Positions 15,221 through 21,789 of a stretch of DNA of 21,789 bases are shown piece by piece. The stretch's first letter is position 1; each line of letters begins with the position of its first letter. The position numbers were made by a program, and so were the translations under genes. A model generated the notes under the pieces. The model saw only the letters and a list, made by a program, of their open reading frames with translations. It was not told the origin of the DNA and did no database searches. The stretch is taken from assembly GCA_041628815.1 (NCBI GenBank), contig JBFKOL010000033.1, positions 1-21,789 of the forward strand. Direction: 5' to 3'. Source of the stretch: JBFKOL01 sp041628815. GTDB lineage: Bacteria > Bacteroidota > Bacteroidia > Chitinophagales > Saprospiraceae.

Positions 15221-15336
15221 GTGAATAAGTTCAGGTAATTTTTGAGAATGCATTAAAGATTGAACTGTGACATCACGAATGATAGTAATTGTGACATTCA
15301 GGCTTGACCATTCCCGATAATATTCAGTAAATAGGA

Positions 15337-17058
15337 CTATTGAACTGGCAATGAACCCTCCAATTCGATATCAGCAGTTTTCCAAGCTTTGAAAAATACC
15401 TCCCGGGTTTGTTCTGCTTGGTCCTGGTCTCCCGAAAGACGATAGGCCATTTCGAGACCTGAAAGTGCCCATCCGTTGAAGGGATAGGTTTTCAAATCTT
15501 CGATATAGGCCTGGATGGCCAACGGGTAGTCGCCTCGGTCAATATAAGCCATACCCAGGCGATGTCTTACCGAGAAAAACCAGTCAGGAGGCTCATTATA
15601 GTTTAGGTTGTCTTCTATTTCTATAGCCTCTCCAAGCAGCTCAATTGCCTCATCTAATGATCCTTCTTTGATCTTGATCTCTGCCTCCAATACTTTTAAC
15701 GCGATCTGGACTAGATCGTACACTGAATTGATATCCCACACGGTTAGCATTTTAAGTTCCGGATCTTTGGCTATAAATGCCAATTTTGTCAATTCTTCTT
15801 GCGCCTTGTCTTTTTCTCCCAAAGCTGCGTATGCCATTCCTCTTGCATAGTGTTGTATGGCCCGGGGATAAGGAGGATCTTCGGGTTCGTCTGATATAGC
15901 CAGAACTTGCTGCCACATGGCAAATTTTACAAGAACGTTATAGGGGATTGTATAATAATGTTGTAAGGTGCCCCAACCTTTTTCTTTCATCAGAGCGCGG
16001 CTGACGTGGGATGAAACTTTCTTTGCCGCTTTTACTGCCCAATCTGAATTGCCTTCCAGCGTAGCAGTAGCGGCTAGGAAATGATAATTGTGCGGATAAT
16101 AAGCTATAGGGTAGACGCCCTGGGCGTGACAAGTTGTGACATAGGTGCTATCCACTTTGACCGCCCTGATGTTTGCCAAGGATCCTTTGTGGTATTCTCC
16201 TGTCCGGATGTAAATATGCGAAGGCATATGAACGAGATGGCCTGACCCTGGCACCAGGTCTTCATCAAAAATCCTTGCACTTGGGGTTCCCTGACCGGGA
16301 TTTTTCGATGCTTCTACTGCATGAATATAAAAATGATGTCCACCTGGGTGTCTTGGATCCAGTTCTAAAACGCCCTGAATCGTTGAGAGAATTTCTCCTG
16401 TCCACGGCTTTTCCTGGCCTTCTGAATCATAGAGATCCCATGGATGCAGATCCATCAAGGATTCTGCATACAGTGCCGCTATTTCAACATCGTCACGATA
16501 GAGGTCATAGACAACGGACATTGCACTGGCGTAAGCCTTGTCCAGCATACTTCGATCTTCCGGCGGCTTTTCGACGTACCTTGAAGTCAGAGCTTCAATC
16601 AATGCCTTCTCTTTTAGGGTGCCGTTCTTTTGCACCAACTTAAAAGCTGTTTGTGAAGCACGATAGGCCCTTTCGAAGTGGTCCGGATCCATACCCGCAT
16701 TATAATTGGGGCCGAGCACGTATGCAAAGCCCCAGTAGGCCATCGCACATAGACTATCTAACTTTGTTGCATAAAAAAATGATCGCGCCGCTTCAGCGTG
16801 ATTGAAACCGTAAGAAAGCACAAGTCCCTGGTTGAAAAATAATTGTGCAGAGTCACTCGATGTAGTAATCGGGTAATGCAAAACATTCAGACCTTCTAAG
16901 TACGGTGCTGGTCTATCTGAAGAATACCATGCGTCATCCGTTGTTGAAGGAGCACACATGGATAAATATGGATTTGCGGGATCAGATATTCTATCAGCAG
17001 GTTTCTTACACCCAAGGCATGCAATGAGGGCCAAGGTTGATACAAGTATTGATTTCAT
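15337..17058 (-). CDS. TPR-containing lipoprotein
   Basis: From the ATG at 17058 this is a 573-residue exported protein. The signal MKSILVSTLALIAC has a good lipobox ending at Cys14 (Leu-Ile-Ala-Cys); Cys17 is a second possibility. Repeated helical pairs with TPR spacing are visible near the start (QLFFNQGLVLSYGFNHAEAA, then FYATKLDSLCAMAYWGFAYV) and at the end (HRLGMAYIDRGDYPLAIQAY, then GWALSGLEMAYRLSGDQDQA). The centre holds a His-rich block, HPGGHHFYIHAVEAS and GHLVHMPSHIYIRTGEYHKG, conserved-looking and unlike ordinary TPR sequence, which could bind metal or a ligand. An upstream in-frame start would place 19 non-signal residues first and was rejected. It is probably a scaffold or binding protein at the cell surface or periplasm; no function is known to me. 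Confidence 0.8.
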   Translation of the reverse strand: MKSILVSTLALIACLGCKKPADRISDPANPYLSMCAPSTTDDAWYSSDRPAPYLEGLNVLHYPITTSSDSAQLFFNQGLVLSYGFNHAEAARSFFYATKLDSLCAMAYWGFAYVLGPNYNAGMDPDHFERAYRASQTAFKLVQKNGTLKEKALIEALTSRYVEKPPEDRSMLDKAYASAMSVVYDLYRDDVEIAALYAESLMDLHPWDLYDSEGQEKPWTGEILSTIQGVLELDPRHPGGHHFYIHAVEASKNPGQGTPSARIFDEDLVPGSGHLVHMPSHIYIRTGEYHKGSLANIRAVKVDSTYVTTCHAQGVYPIAYYPHNYHFLAATATLEGNSDWAVKAAKKVSSHVSRALMKEKGWGTLQHYYTIPYNVLVKFAMWQQVLAISDEPEDPPYPRAIQHYARGMAYAALGEKDKAQEELTKLAFIAKDPELKMLTVWDINSVYDLVQIALKVLEAEIKIKEGSLDEAIELLGEAIEIEDNLNYNEPPDWFFSVRHRLGMAYIDRGDYPLAIQAYIEDLKTYPFNGWALSGLEMAYRLSGDQDQAEQTREVFFKAWKTADIELEGSLPVQ

Positions 17059-17110
17059 GGCTGCAGTATTTTTAATGTACACCGACCTGGTGAAGTCAGA
17101 CACACACCCC

Positions 17111-17124
17111 AGCAATTTATTGCT
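17111..17124. promoter_or_regulatory. 14-bp palindrome upstream of the TPR lipoprotein gene
   Basis: AGCAAT and ATTGCT are perfect 6-bp arms around two T bases, 52 bases before the start codon. It could be an operator. The rest of 17059-17271 has a 10-base direct repeat AAATATTCAG (17181-17190 and 17219-17228) and no clear TAnnTTTG box. Confidence 0.3.
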
Positions 17125-17271
17125 TTTCGAAACACAGCAGGCAGAATATTTTTCTATTAAATAAGGGTGTTGAAATCATAAAATATTCAGAAACGACTCA
17201 TGTAAAGATACGATTGGCAAATATTCAGTGTTTCTATTCCACATCCAAGCATCAATTAAAAAGTAGTACAA

Positions 17272-18162
17272 CTACCTGGTATTTTGGAGGTGCATTTTTA
17301 CAAATAGCCTGGGTCCCATGCCGGTGTATTCTTTGAAAACCCTGTTGAAGTAAGAAAGATTGGTAAAACCAGTACTGTAGCAGGTATCGCTGATAGATTT
17401 TCCTTTTAACAACATGAGTTTGGCATGATTGACCCTGTAGCGGTTTAGATAAGTAATAAATGAAATACCGCTAATGCGCTTGAAATAACGGCAAAATGCC
17501 TCGCGGGTCATTCCTGCGATCTCAGCCATTTCATCGAGGCCAATGTTTCTATGATGGTGCTTGTCGATATGAGCATACAATCGCCTTATCCTTTCGCGTT
17601 CTTTGCGGAAATAAGGATTGGCATAGGGACCGTCATGCAAGGTCTCCACTGATGACGTCAACGACAAATCATACAATATACCAATCAGTTCTAGGTAGCG
17701 TCTGAGGGAATCGGCTTGTTCAAGATCGATCAGGCGACGGCCTATATCAGACTTCAAGGGCTCCTCAAAGGCTAGACCTAAAAAGGACCGTTCGAACAGT
17801 CTCGATATAGATTGAAATTCCGGTAGTTTATGAACGTGATCTTGGATGAACAATAAATTAAAATGTACCACCACCTTCTGATATTCCGTCTGCACTCCAT
17901 AATCAAAATTGAGATGTGGTATATCGGAGCCTATAAGGACGAGATCTGAGTCGCGGTAGGTAGATATATGATCTCCTACGTGTCGCGTGGCTGAAGCCCC
18001 AGCAATATACACCAACTCATATTCGGGATGGAAATGCCAATAATAGCGGTCATTGAGCCTGGGATTAAACATCATATGAAAGGAACTCAGCGCATCTGTT
18101 CCTATGGTTTCTCGCTGCATTTTCATAGACTCAATTTTCAATTTATTGCCGCTATATGACAT
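17272..18162 (-). CDS. AraC-family transcriptional regulator with cupin sensor domain
   Basis: This 296-residue protein has an N-terminal cupin-type domain (about 35-110), with YWHFHPEYELVYI giving the His-x-His-x3-Glu pattern, and a C-terminal AraC DNA-binding domain (about 192-290) with both helix-turn-helix units: IGLDEMAEIAGMTREAFCRY and SISDTCYSTGFTNLSYFNRV, the latter with the usual PRLF ending. It should bind a small carbohydrate-like or organic ligand and control nearby genes. It is divergent from the phytanoyl-CoA dioxygenase-like gene, with a 66-base gap to the farthest upstream start of that gene; a 21-bp-spaced direct repeat in the gap is a natural target. Internal ATGs at codons 13 and 15 are possible alternative starts. 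Confidence 0.92.
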   Translation of the reverse strand: MSYSGNKLKIESMKMQRETIGTDALSSFHMMFNPRLNDRYYWHFHPEYELVYIAGASATRHVGDHISTYRDSDLVLIGSDIPHLNFDYGVQTEYQKVVVHFNLLFIQDHVHKLPEFQSISRLFERSFLGLAFEEPLKSDIGRRLIDLEQADSLRRYLELIGILYDLSLTSSVETLHDGPYANPYFRKERERIRRLYAHIDKHHHRNIGLDEMAEIAGMTREAFCRYFKRISGISFITYLNRYRVNHAKLMLLKGKSISDTCYSTGFTNLSYFNRVFKEYTGMGPRLFVKMHLQNTR

Positions 18163-18180
18163 AAAATGTCAAATATGAAT

Positions 18181-18208
18181 CAATATTGTACAAGTATATC
18201 CCAATATT
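18181..18208. promoter_or_regulatory. Direct repeat with 21-bp spacing, likely AraC-type operator
   Basis: CAATATT occurs at 18181-18187 and again at 18202-18208, exactly 21 bp apart, the two-turn spacing used by AraC-type dimers. It lies between the divergent regulator and dioxygenase genes. The downstream copy is centred about 45 bases before the inferred transcription start near 18250, where a class II activator would sit. Confidence 0.45.
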
Positions 18209-18235
18209 TTTAAACTTTAATCGAATGGATGACAT

Positions 18236-18243
18236 TAATTTTG
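18236..18243 (+). promoter_or_regulatory. Likely Bacteroidota -7 box for the dioxygenase-like gene
   Basis: TAATTTTG is a perfect TAnnTTTG match. Start of transcription near 18250 would leave a short leader before the ATG at 18274. No TTG is found at the -33 spacing, which fits a promoter that depends on the activator bound at the direct repeat upstream. Confidence 0.45.
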
Positions 18244-18273
18244 AACCATCATCGCACTCTAATTCTCTTACCT

Positions 18274-19254
18274 ATGGAAAAACAACCTACCATGGCACAA
18301 ACCATGATACCTGACAACCAGCACAAAGACATACCCGGAAATCCCTCCACTGCCAAAAGCAGCGTTTTTCATTTACGGCAAAAGGCGGATTCTGATGGTC
18401 TGCGCGTCTTGACGGTAGATCAATGGAAGTTTTGGAAACACAACGGATACGTCGTCATCAAAAATGCCGTTCCGAGAGAACAGGCGTTGTCTACGGCCGA
18501 TTTCTTGTGGGAATTCGAGGAAAAAGATGCAAAAGATCCTTCGACTTGGTATACCGCCGCAAGGGCTGAAATTCAGATGAAGGAATTGGCGGGGACCGGC
18601 ATGGTGGAAGTCTACAACAATCAACATTTATGGAACAACAGGCAGTATCCGAAAGTATACGATGCATTTGTGGATATCTGGGGAACAGAAAAGTTGTGGG
18701 TGACCATTGACCGTGCCAATCTTAACTTTCCGATCCGTCCTGGATTCGAGTATAAAGGATTCATTCACTGGGATTACGATCCTGAAACCAGACCACAGAA
18801 CGTCCAAGGAGTACTGGCCCTTTCCGATCAGACGGACGAGAATATGGGAGGATTTCAATGTATACCATGGCTTTACCGGAATTACGACACCTGGAAATTG
18901 ACACAACCTGAAGATAGAAACCGGTTTAAGCCCGATATTGCCGGTCTGGAGAATAAAATTGTCAAAGTCGCCATGGAGGCTGGTGACTTATTGATTTTCA
19001 ACAGCACCGAACCCCATGGGATCCGACCCAACAGGTCGAAGGACAAGGTGCGCATCGCACAGTACATTTCCATGATGCCCGCTCAAGAAGAAAATGAGGC
19101 TTTGCGACAATGGCGAATCAAATCCTGGAAAAACCGGATTGCCCCCGAGGGCTATGCATTCCCAGGTGACCCCAGGAACTGGGAACAAACACGCTACCCG
19201 ACAGCCCAGCTGAGCGAATTGGGAGAAAAATTGCTGGGACTGAAATCCTGGTAG
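18274..19254 (+). CDS. Phytanoyl-CoA dioxygenase (PhyH) family protein
   Basis: From the ATG at 18274 the protein has 326 residues. It is an Fe(II)/2-oxoglutarate oxygenase of the PhyH type: the iron ligands are His165 and Asp167 in FIHWDYD and the distal His248 in STEPHGIRPN, and Arg260 in VRIAQYISMMP should bind the 2-oxoglutarate carboxylate. The early WKFWKHNGYVVIKNAVP segment (50-66) is the usual opening of PhyH proteins. An in-frame ATG at 18229 would add 15 residues but lies before the inferred transcription start, so the inner ATG is preferred; a third at 18292 is possible. Bacterial members hydroxylate varied small molecules, so the substrate is open. The divergent AraC regulator points to induction by that substrate or a related compound. 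Confidence 0.88.
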   Translation: MEKQPTMAQTMIPDNQHKDIPGNPSTAKSSVFHLRQKADSDGLRVLTVDQWKFWKHNGYVVIKNAVPREQALSTADFLWEFEEKDAKDPSTWYTAARAEIQMKELAGTGMVEVYNNQHLWNNRQYPKVYDAFVDIWGTEKLWVTIDRANLNFPIRPGFEYKGFIHWDYDPETRPQNVQGVLALSDQTDENMGGFQCIPWLYRNYDTWKLTQPEDRNRFKPDIAGLENKIVKVAMEAGDLLIFNSTEPHGIRPNRSKDKVRIAQYISMMPAQEENEALRQWRIKSWKNRIAPEGYAFPGDPRNWEQTRYPTAQLSELGEKLLGLKSW

Positions 19255-19325
19255 AGCCATTCCGGGATAATGACCTTATATAGATGGTGAACACCCTTGA
19301 AATCAGTCCCATCCTGCGGAATGCT
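19236..19325. other. Two interleaved inverted repeats between convergent genes
   Basis: GGGACTGA (19236-19243, inside the end of the dioxygenase gene) pairs with TCAGTCCC (19303-19310). A second, imperfect pair joins AGCCATTCCGGGAT (19255-19268) with ATCCTGCGGAATGCT (19311-19325). The arms are arranged A-B-A'-B', so both could form together only as a pseudoknot. No T-run follows on either strand, so it is not called a terminator. Confidence 0.35.
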
Positions 19326-19337
19326 TTCTCGTCATCT

Positions 19338-19709
19338 TCAACCCATTTTTTTCTTTCTTTCCTGGACACAGAAACAGGTTATTGCCTCGATTAAGTCTAT
19401 GGGAAAGTCGTCATCATAAAGGAATTGTACGGTTCCCCGGGACGTCTTGTATCCCGACAAAACATCTATAAAATGATCGATGGCACCGGGCCCCGGGAAC
19501 AAGCTAAAATGATGCTTAAACCCTCCAAAATGGATGAGGTTTCCGTGCATTTTATAAGTTGGAATGCCATAAGACATGGTCTCTTCCGCCTCCGGCACCT
19601 CCTTCTTGATTAAAGCCCTCACTTTTTCCAATATCTCCCTTTTGCGTGGATCAAATCCATCCAAGTATTTATCGACAATATTGGGAGTACCTTCTTTTTT
19701 CCTTTTCAT
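19338..19709 (-). CDS. DUF1801 (YdhG-like) protein
   Basis: This 123-residue cytoplasmic protein matches the DUF1801 pattern: an N-terminal helical part (YLDGFDPRKREILEKVRALI), then EETMSYGIPTYKMHGNLIHFGGFKHHFSLFPGPGAI and the later SGYKTSRGTVQFLYDDDFPIDLI. The family has a small alpha/beta fold; a Bacillus relative is described as an iron chaperone (frataxin-like), but most members have no known role. It is last of three small minus-strand genes (VOC, TfoX-N, DUF1801), 44 bases after the TfoX-like gene. Both ends are Lys-rich. These three families often travel together in bacterial genomes, which suggests a shared but unknown stress or housekeeping role. Confidence 0.88.
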   Translation of the reverse strand: MKRKKEGTPNIVDKYLDGFDPRKREILEKVRALIKKEVPEAEETMSYGIPTYKMHGNLIHFGGFKHHFSLFPGPGAIDHFIDVLSGYKTSRGTVQFLYDDDFPIDLIEAITCFCVQERKKKMG

Positions 19710-19753
19710 CGTTGCCGGTTACCTAACAAATTAAACCGCTTGTACGAACTAAA

Positions 19754-20095
19754 CTACTTCCTCCTCATCCCCGATTTCCGGTTTTTCTTCTTTGGTAAAG
19801 GCAATTCTTTTAAAGTCGTATTGATCAATCCTTTCAGCCAATCCATGTCTTCCAGACCTTCTTCAATCAGGTAGTAGGGTTTTGCTCCAATATAGGGAGG
19901 GCATTCTACGACTTCTCCTATGTACTTTTTGGCAGCTCTTGTGGGTTTGAAGAATAACTTATCATCGCAGATCAGAGCAAAAATCTTCCCCTCAGAATAA
20001 ATGCCGTATTCTCCGAACATCGGTCTTATCAACAACTTGGGGATCTCAGACATCTGGTCTGCCACGTATTGAACAAATTCTTTACTGGATGCCAT
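19754..20095 (-). CDS. TfoX N-terminal domain protein
   Basis: This 113-residue protein has the TfoX-N pattern: an opening helix FVQYVADQM, then RPMFGEYGIYSEGKIFALICDDKLFFKP, the alternating sheet of this domain, and PYIGAKPYYLIEEGLEDMDWLKGLI. A basic tail (PKKKNRKSGMRRK) follows. In gammaproteobacteria full-length TfoX/Sxy has an added C-terminal domain and controls competence; the single N-terminal domain is common elsewhere and its role is unknown, so no competence function is implied. The ATG at 20095 is preferred to the TTG one codon before. It lies 26 bases after the VOC gene in the same direction. Confidence 0.87.
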   Translation of the reverse strand: MASSKEFVQYVADQMSEIPKLLIRPMFGEYGIYSEGKIFALICDDKLFFKPTRAAKKYIGEVVECPPYIGAKPYYLIEEGLEDMDWLKGLINTTLKELPLPKKKNRKSGMRRK

Positions 20096-20121
20096 CAACG
20101 AAGATTATCTGAGATCAAGAT

Positions 20122-20466
20122 TCATTCTGTTTGTACAAGGAATAAGCTGTTGCCATCTGGATCTTTGAAGCCTGCGAGACGTACATTCTGGTCATCACCC
20201 TGTGAAAACTGCAACCCACTTTCCTTAAGAAGGGCCATACTTTCTTCCAGGTTTTCTACGCGCAGACCAATTTGGAGGTTATTGGAAGGTGATATACGTT
20301 GTTTGGTCGGGTGGAGGCCAATGCTAAGACCCGGTGCCTCGATATCTGCCCAATGATCGCCAAAGCGATTTTTGAGCTTCATACCGAGCACATTTGTGTA
20401 AAAATTTATTGATCTGTCAAGATCTGCGACCATCACAGTAATATTCGCTCCTATAATTGGATTCAT
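20122..20466 (-). CDS. VOC-superfamily (glyoxalase/bleomycin-resistance fold) protein
   Basis: This 114-residue single-domain protein shows both beta-alpha-beta-beta-beta modules of the VOC fold: ITVMVADLDRSINFYTNVLGMKL at the start, and LQIGLRVENLEESMALLKESG with LAGFKDPDGNSLFLVQTE at the end. The Glu at the C-terminus is one of the usual metal-ligand positions, but the full ligand set of glyoxalase I is not evident, so it is left as a VOC protein of unknown substrate. It is the first of the three small co-directional genes ending with the DUF1801 protein. The 129 bases between it and the DUF885-like gene (20467-20595) hold nothing I recognise. Confidence 0.88.
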   Translation of the reverse strand: MNPIIGANITVMVADLDRSINFYTNVLGMKLKNRFGDHWADIEAPGLSIGLHPTKQRISPSNNLQIGLRVENLEESMALLKESGLQFSQGDDQNVRLAGFKDPDGNSLFLVQTE

Positions 20467-20595
20467 ATCAAGAGCTTTATTTAAAACAACTCAATGCACG
20501 GGTAAAAATACTTCATATCCACGAGTCTTATCCTATCACTCGAATTTTATGATCGAAGATGCAAACCAGCATTATATTTCGATTTTAATCGTGAC

Positions 20596-21789
20596 TTACT
20601 GGATCTCAGATATTTTCCCCAGATCACCCATAACCCCTGTCAACTCCCACTGACCAAGCGAAATGGGAATGTTACCTATGGCATTGAGGCCGTCGAAAAA
20701 AGCTTTGAGTTCAAAAGGCTTCCCTGAAATCTCATTAATTCGGGCATATTCCGCCATGGTATTTTCCAGGAGGTACTTGCCGGTGATATAACTGGTGCCG
20801 TAACCTGGTTGACGCAAGTATAGATGCTGCTCGAAAATCAACAAATCTTTTTCGGTTTTCATCCAGCCACGAGGTGTGTATTCAGAGTGAATACCTCCTG
20901 CCTCCTCCATGGTCATTTGGTTGGCATGCGCATACAGCGAACCCAACCCTCTTGCGGCTCTTTGTGCTATCATTATATAAACGATTTCTCTGACACGCGG
21001 ATCATCATCATAAAGACCGGCGTCCATAAACATTTCCTCTACGGCAGTCGCCATCCCTTCATTACGCGAATCAAAAATATTATAAAGTAGAGGATGCCTT
21101 CGTATTATGCTGGTATTTGGTTCTGTATCCATCCTGGCCAATTCAAACCAATGATAGAAGTGGGAATAGAGTGGCCTGGGGTCGTAGTGTGCCCCTATCC
21201 AGAAAAATTTGCGGCGATCGGTTGGAACAAATTGGCCAAGATGTTCTCTCAAGGCCGGTTCAAAATAATCTTTAACTGTTACAATTTCTTCATTATCCAA
21301 GAAATCCATCAAACTCCTCGCCGATCGTTGGGCGAGTGCATTGTAAGCTTCCGGACTGTCGGCCGGAATGATTTCTTCCAAATGGCGGTTGCGGTGTTCT
21401 TCCAATTTAAGTGAAGACCAGGCGCGGGCCAATTCTCTTTTGAGCAACATTACTTCGTCAGCCCATGTAAGGGGAACAAGGTGTACATTCTGCAGGTACC
21501 ACGTATAATTCTCCATTCCTATGCCAGAGGGACCTGTTTTCCCTTGCGCTTCCGATTCCAGCCATGCGGTAAACCTGTCTGTCGAGGCAATTGCTGTATC
21601 GATGGCTGCGACGAGAGCGCGGTCTCCTGAAACTCCGGGATTGGATTTTATCGTTTCCAGATTTCGGCTTTGAGAGCGGATGTCCCTAATACCCGCAATC
21701 CAAAGATCTTTGGCGTTACCGGTTAAATTGCTCATGGCCTGCTTATTGAGTACTGGAATGACTTCCAAATCACCTATTAACCGTTCTCT
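20596..21789 (-). CDS. DUF885-family protein (N-terminus outside window)
   Basis: The frame runs from the TAA at 20596-20598 to the window edge without a stop, so the gene continues outside; 397 residues are visible. The C-terminal half matches DUF885: NEGMATAVEEMFMDAGLYDDD, QRAARGLGSLYAHANQMTMEEA, LRQPGYGTSYITGKYLLE and FELKAFFDGLNAIGNIPI line up in order with the family's last 150 residues. The HExxPGHH metal-site motif expected before the NEGMATAVEE helix is missing; that place reads YSHFYHWFELARMD. This is probably a divergent subfamily, not a broken gene, since the frame is intact. DUF885 proteins are usually exported peptidase-like proteins; whether this one has a signal peptide cannot be seen. 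Confidence 0.75.
   Translation of the reverse strand, partial: RERLIGDLEVIPVLNKQAMSNLTGNAKDLWIAGIRDIRSQSRNLETIKSNPGVSGDRALVAAIDTAIASTDRFTAWLESEAQGKTGPSGIGMENYTWYLQNVHLVPLTWADEVMLLKRELARAWSSLKLEEHRNRHLEEIIPADSPEAYNALAQRSARSLMDFLDNEEIVTVKDYFEPALREHLGQFVPTDRRKFFWIGAHYDPRPLYSHFYHWFELARMDTEPNTSIIRRHPLLYNIFDSRNEGMATAVEEMFMDAGLYDDDPRVREIVYIMIAQRAARGLGSLYAHANQMTMEEAGGIHSEYTPRGWMKTEKDLLIFEQHLYLRQPGYGTSYITGKYLLENTMAEYARINEISGKPFELKAFFDGLNAIGNIPISLGQWELTGVMGDLGKISEIQ

Noticed and set aside
19754..20095. Competence regulator TfoX/Sxy
   Set aside because: Only the N-terminal domain is present and there are no competence genes nearby; the name reflects domain similarity only.

Overview
The window reads as a chromosomal segment of a member of the Bacteroidota, closer to the Cytophagia/Saprospiria-type lineages than to gut Bacteroides, though the order cannot be fixed from sequence alone. 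Reasons: most start codons lack a convincing Shine-Dalgarno sequence; two upstream regions carry a perfect TAnnTTTG box, the -7 element used by the Bacteroidota sigma factor; and the gene families are typical of the group (large M14 peptidase with a C-terminal amidotransferase-like domain, serine hydrolase with C-terminal membrane helices, P1 peptidase, TPR lipoprotein, DUF885 protein). There is no RNA gene, insertion sequence, phage gene or CRISPR array, and no gene-free stretch longer than about 210 bases.

Layout. (1) 1-3131, plus strand: the tail of an M14-peptidase-like protein, a small Dabb-domain protein and a membrane-anchored serine hydrolase. Each stop codon is followed at once, or overlapped, by the heptamer GAGTTGT, expanded to a tandem array after the third. 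(2) 3209-7007, minus strand: serine acetyltransferase and CysM-type cysteine synthase (the two steps from serine to cysteine), then a histidine-phosphatase lipoprotein 10 bases on, then a CoA-acylating (methyl)malonate-semialdehyde dehydrogenase. (3) 7214-9895: a divergent pair, a secreted DmpA-type P1 peptidase and a class III aminotransferase, with a perfect 12-bp inverted repeat between them. (4) 9971-15133, minus strand: a tightly coupled five-gene operon coding for an HPF/RaiA-like protein, an exporter-type ABC protein with degenerate ATPase motifs, a HlyD-type adaptor, a hotdog thioesterase and a TolC-family outer-membrane protein. The last four genes overlap by 8, 4 and 4 bases. (5) 15337-17058: a TPR lipoprotein. 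(6) 17272-19254: an AraC-family regulator divergent from a phytanoyl-CoA dioxygenase-like enzyme, with a 21-bp-spaced direct repeat and a promoter box between them. (7) 19338-20466: three small cytoplasmic proteins (VOC, TfoX-N, DUF1801) in one direction. (8) 20596 to the window end: most of a DUF885-like protein.

The best candidate for an uncharacterised system is region 4. It has the three-part layout of a type I secretion or efflux machine (inner-membrane ABC protein, adaptor, outer-membrane channel), but the ABC protein lacks the usual signature, Q-loop, Walker B/catalytic Glu order and switch His, and a thioesterase and a ribosome-hibernation-like protein are built into the same transcription unit. 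No substrate gene is visible. The second unusual theme is the GAGTTGT heptamer repeats at gene ends, one copy of which is joined to a 28-base tail that supplies the start codon of the Dabb gene.
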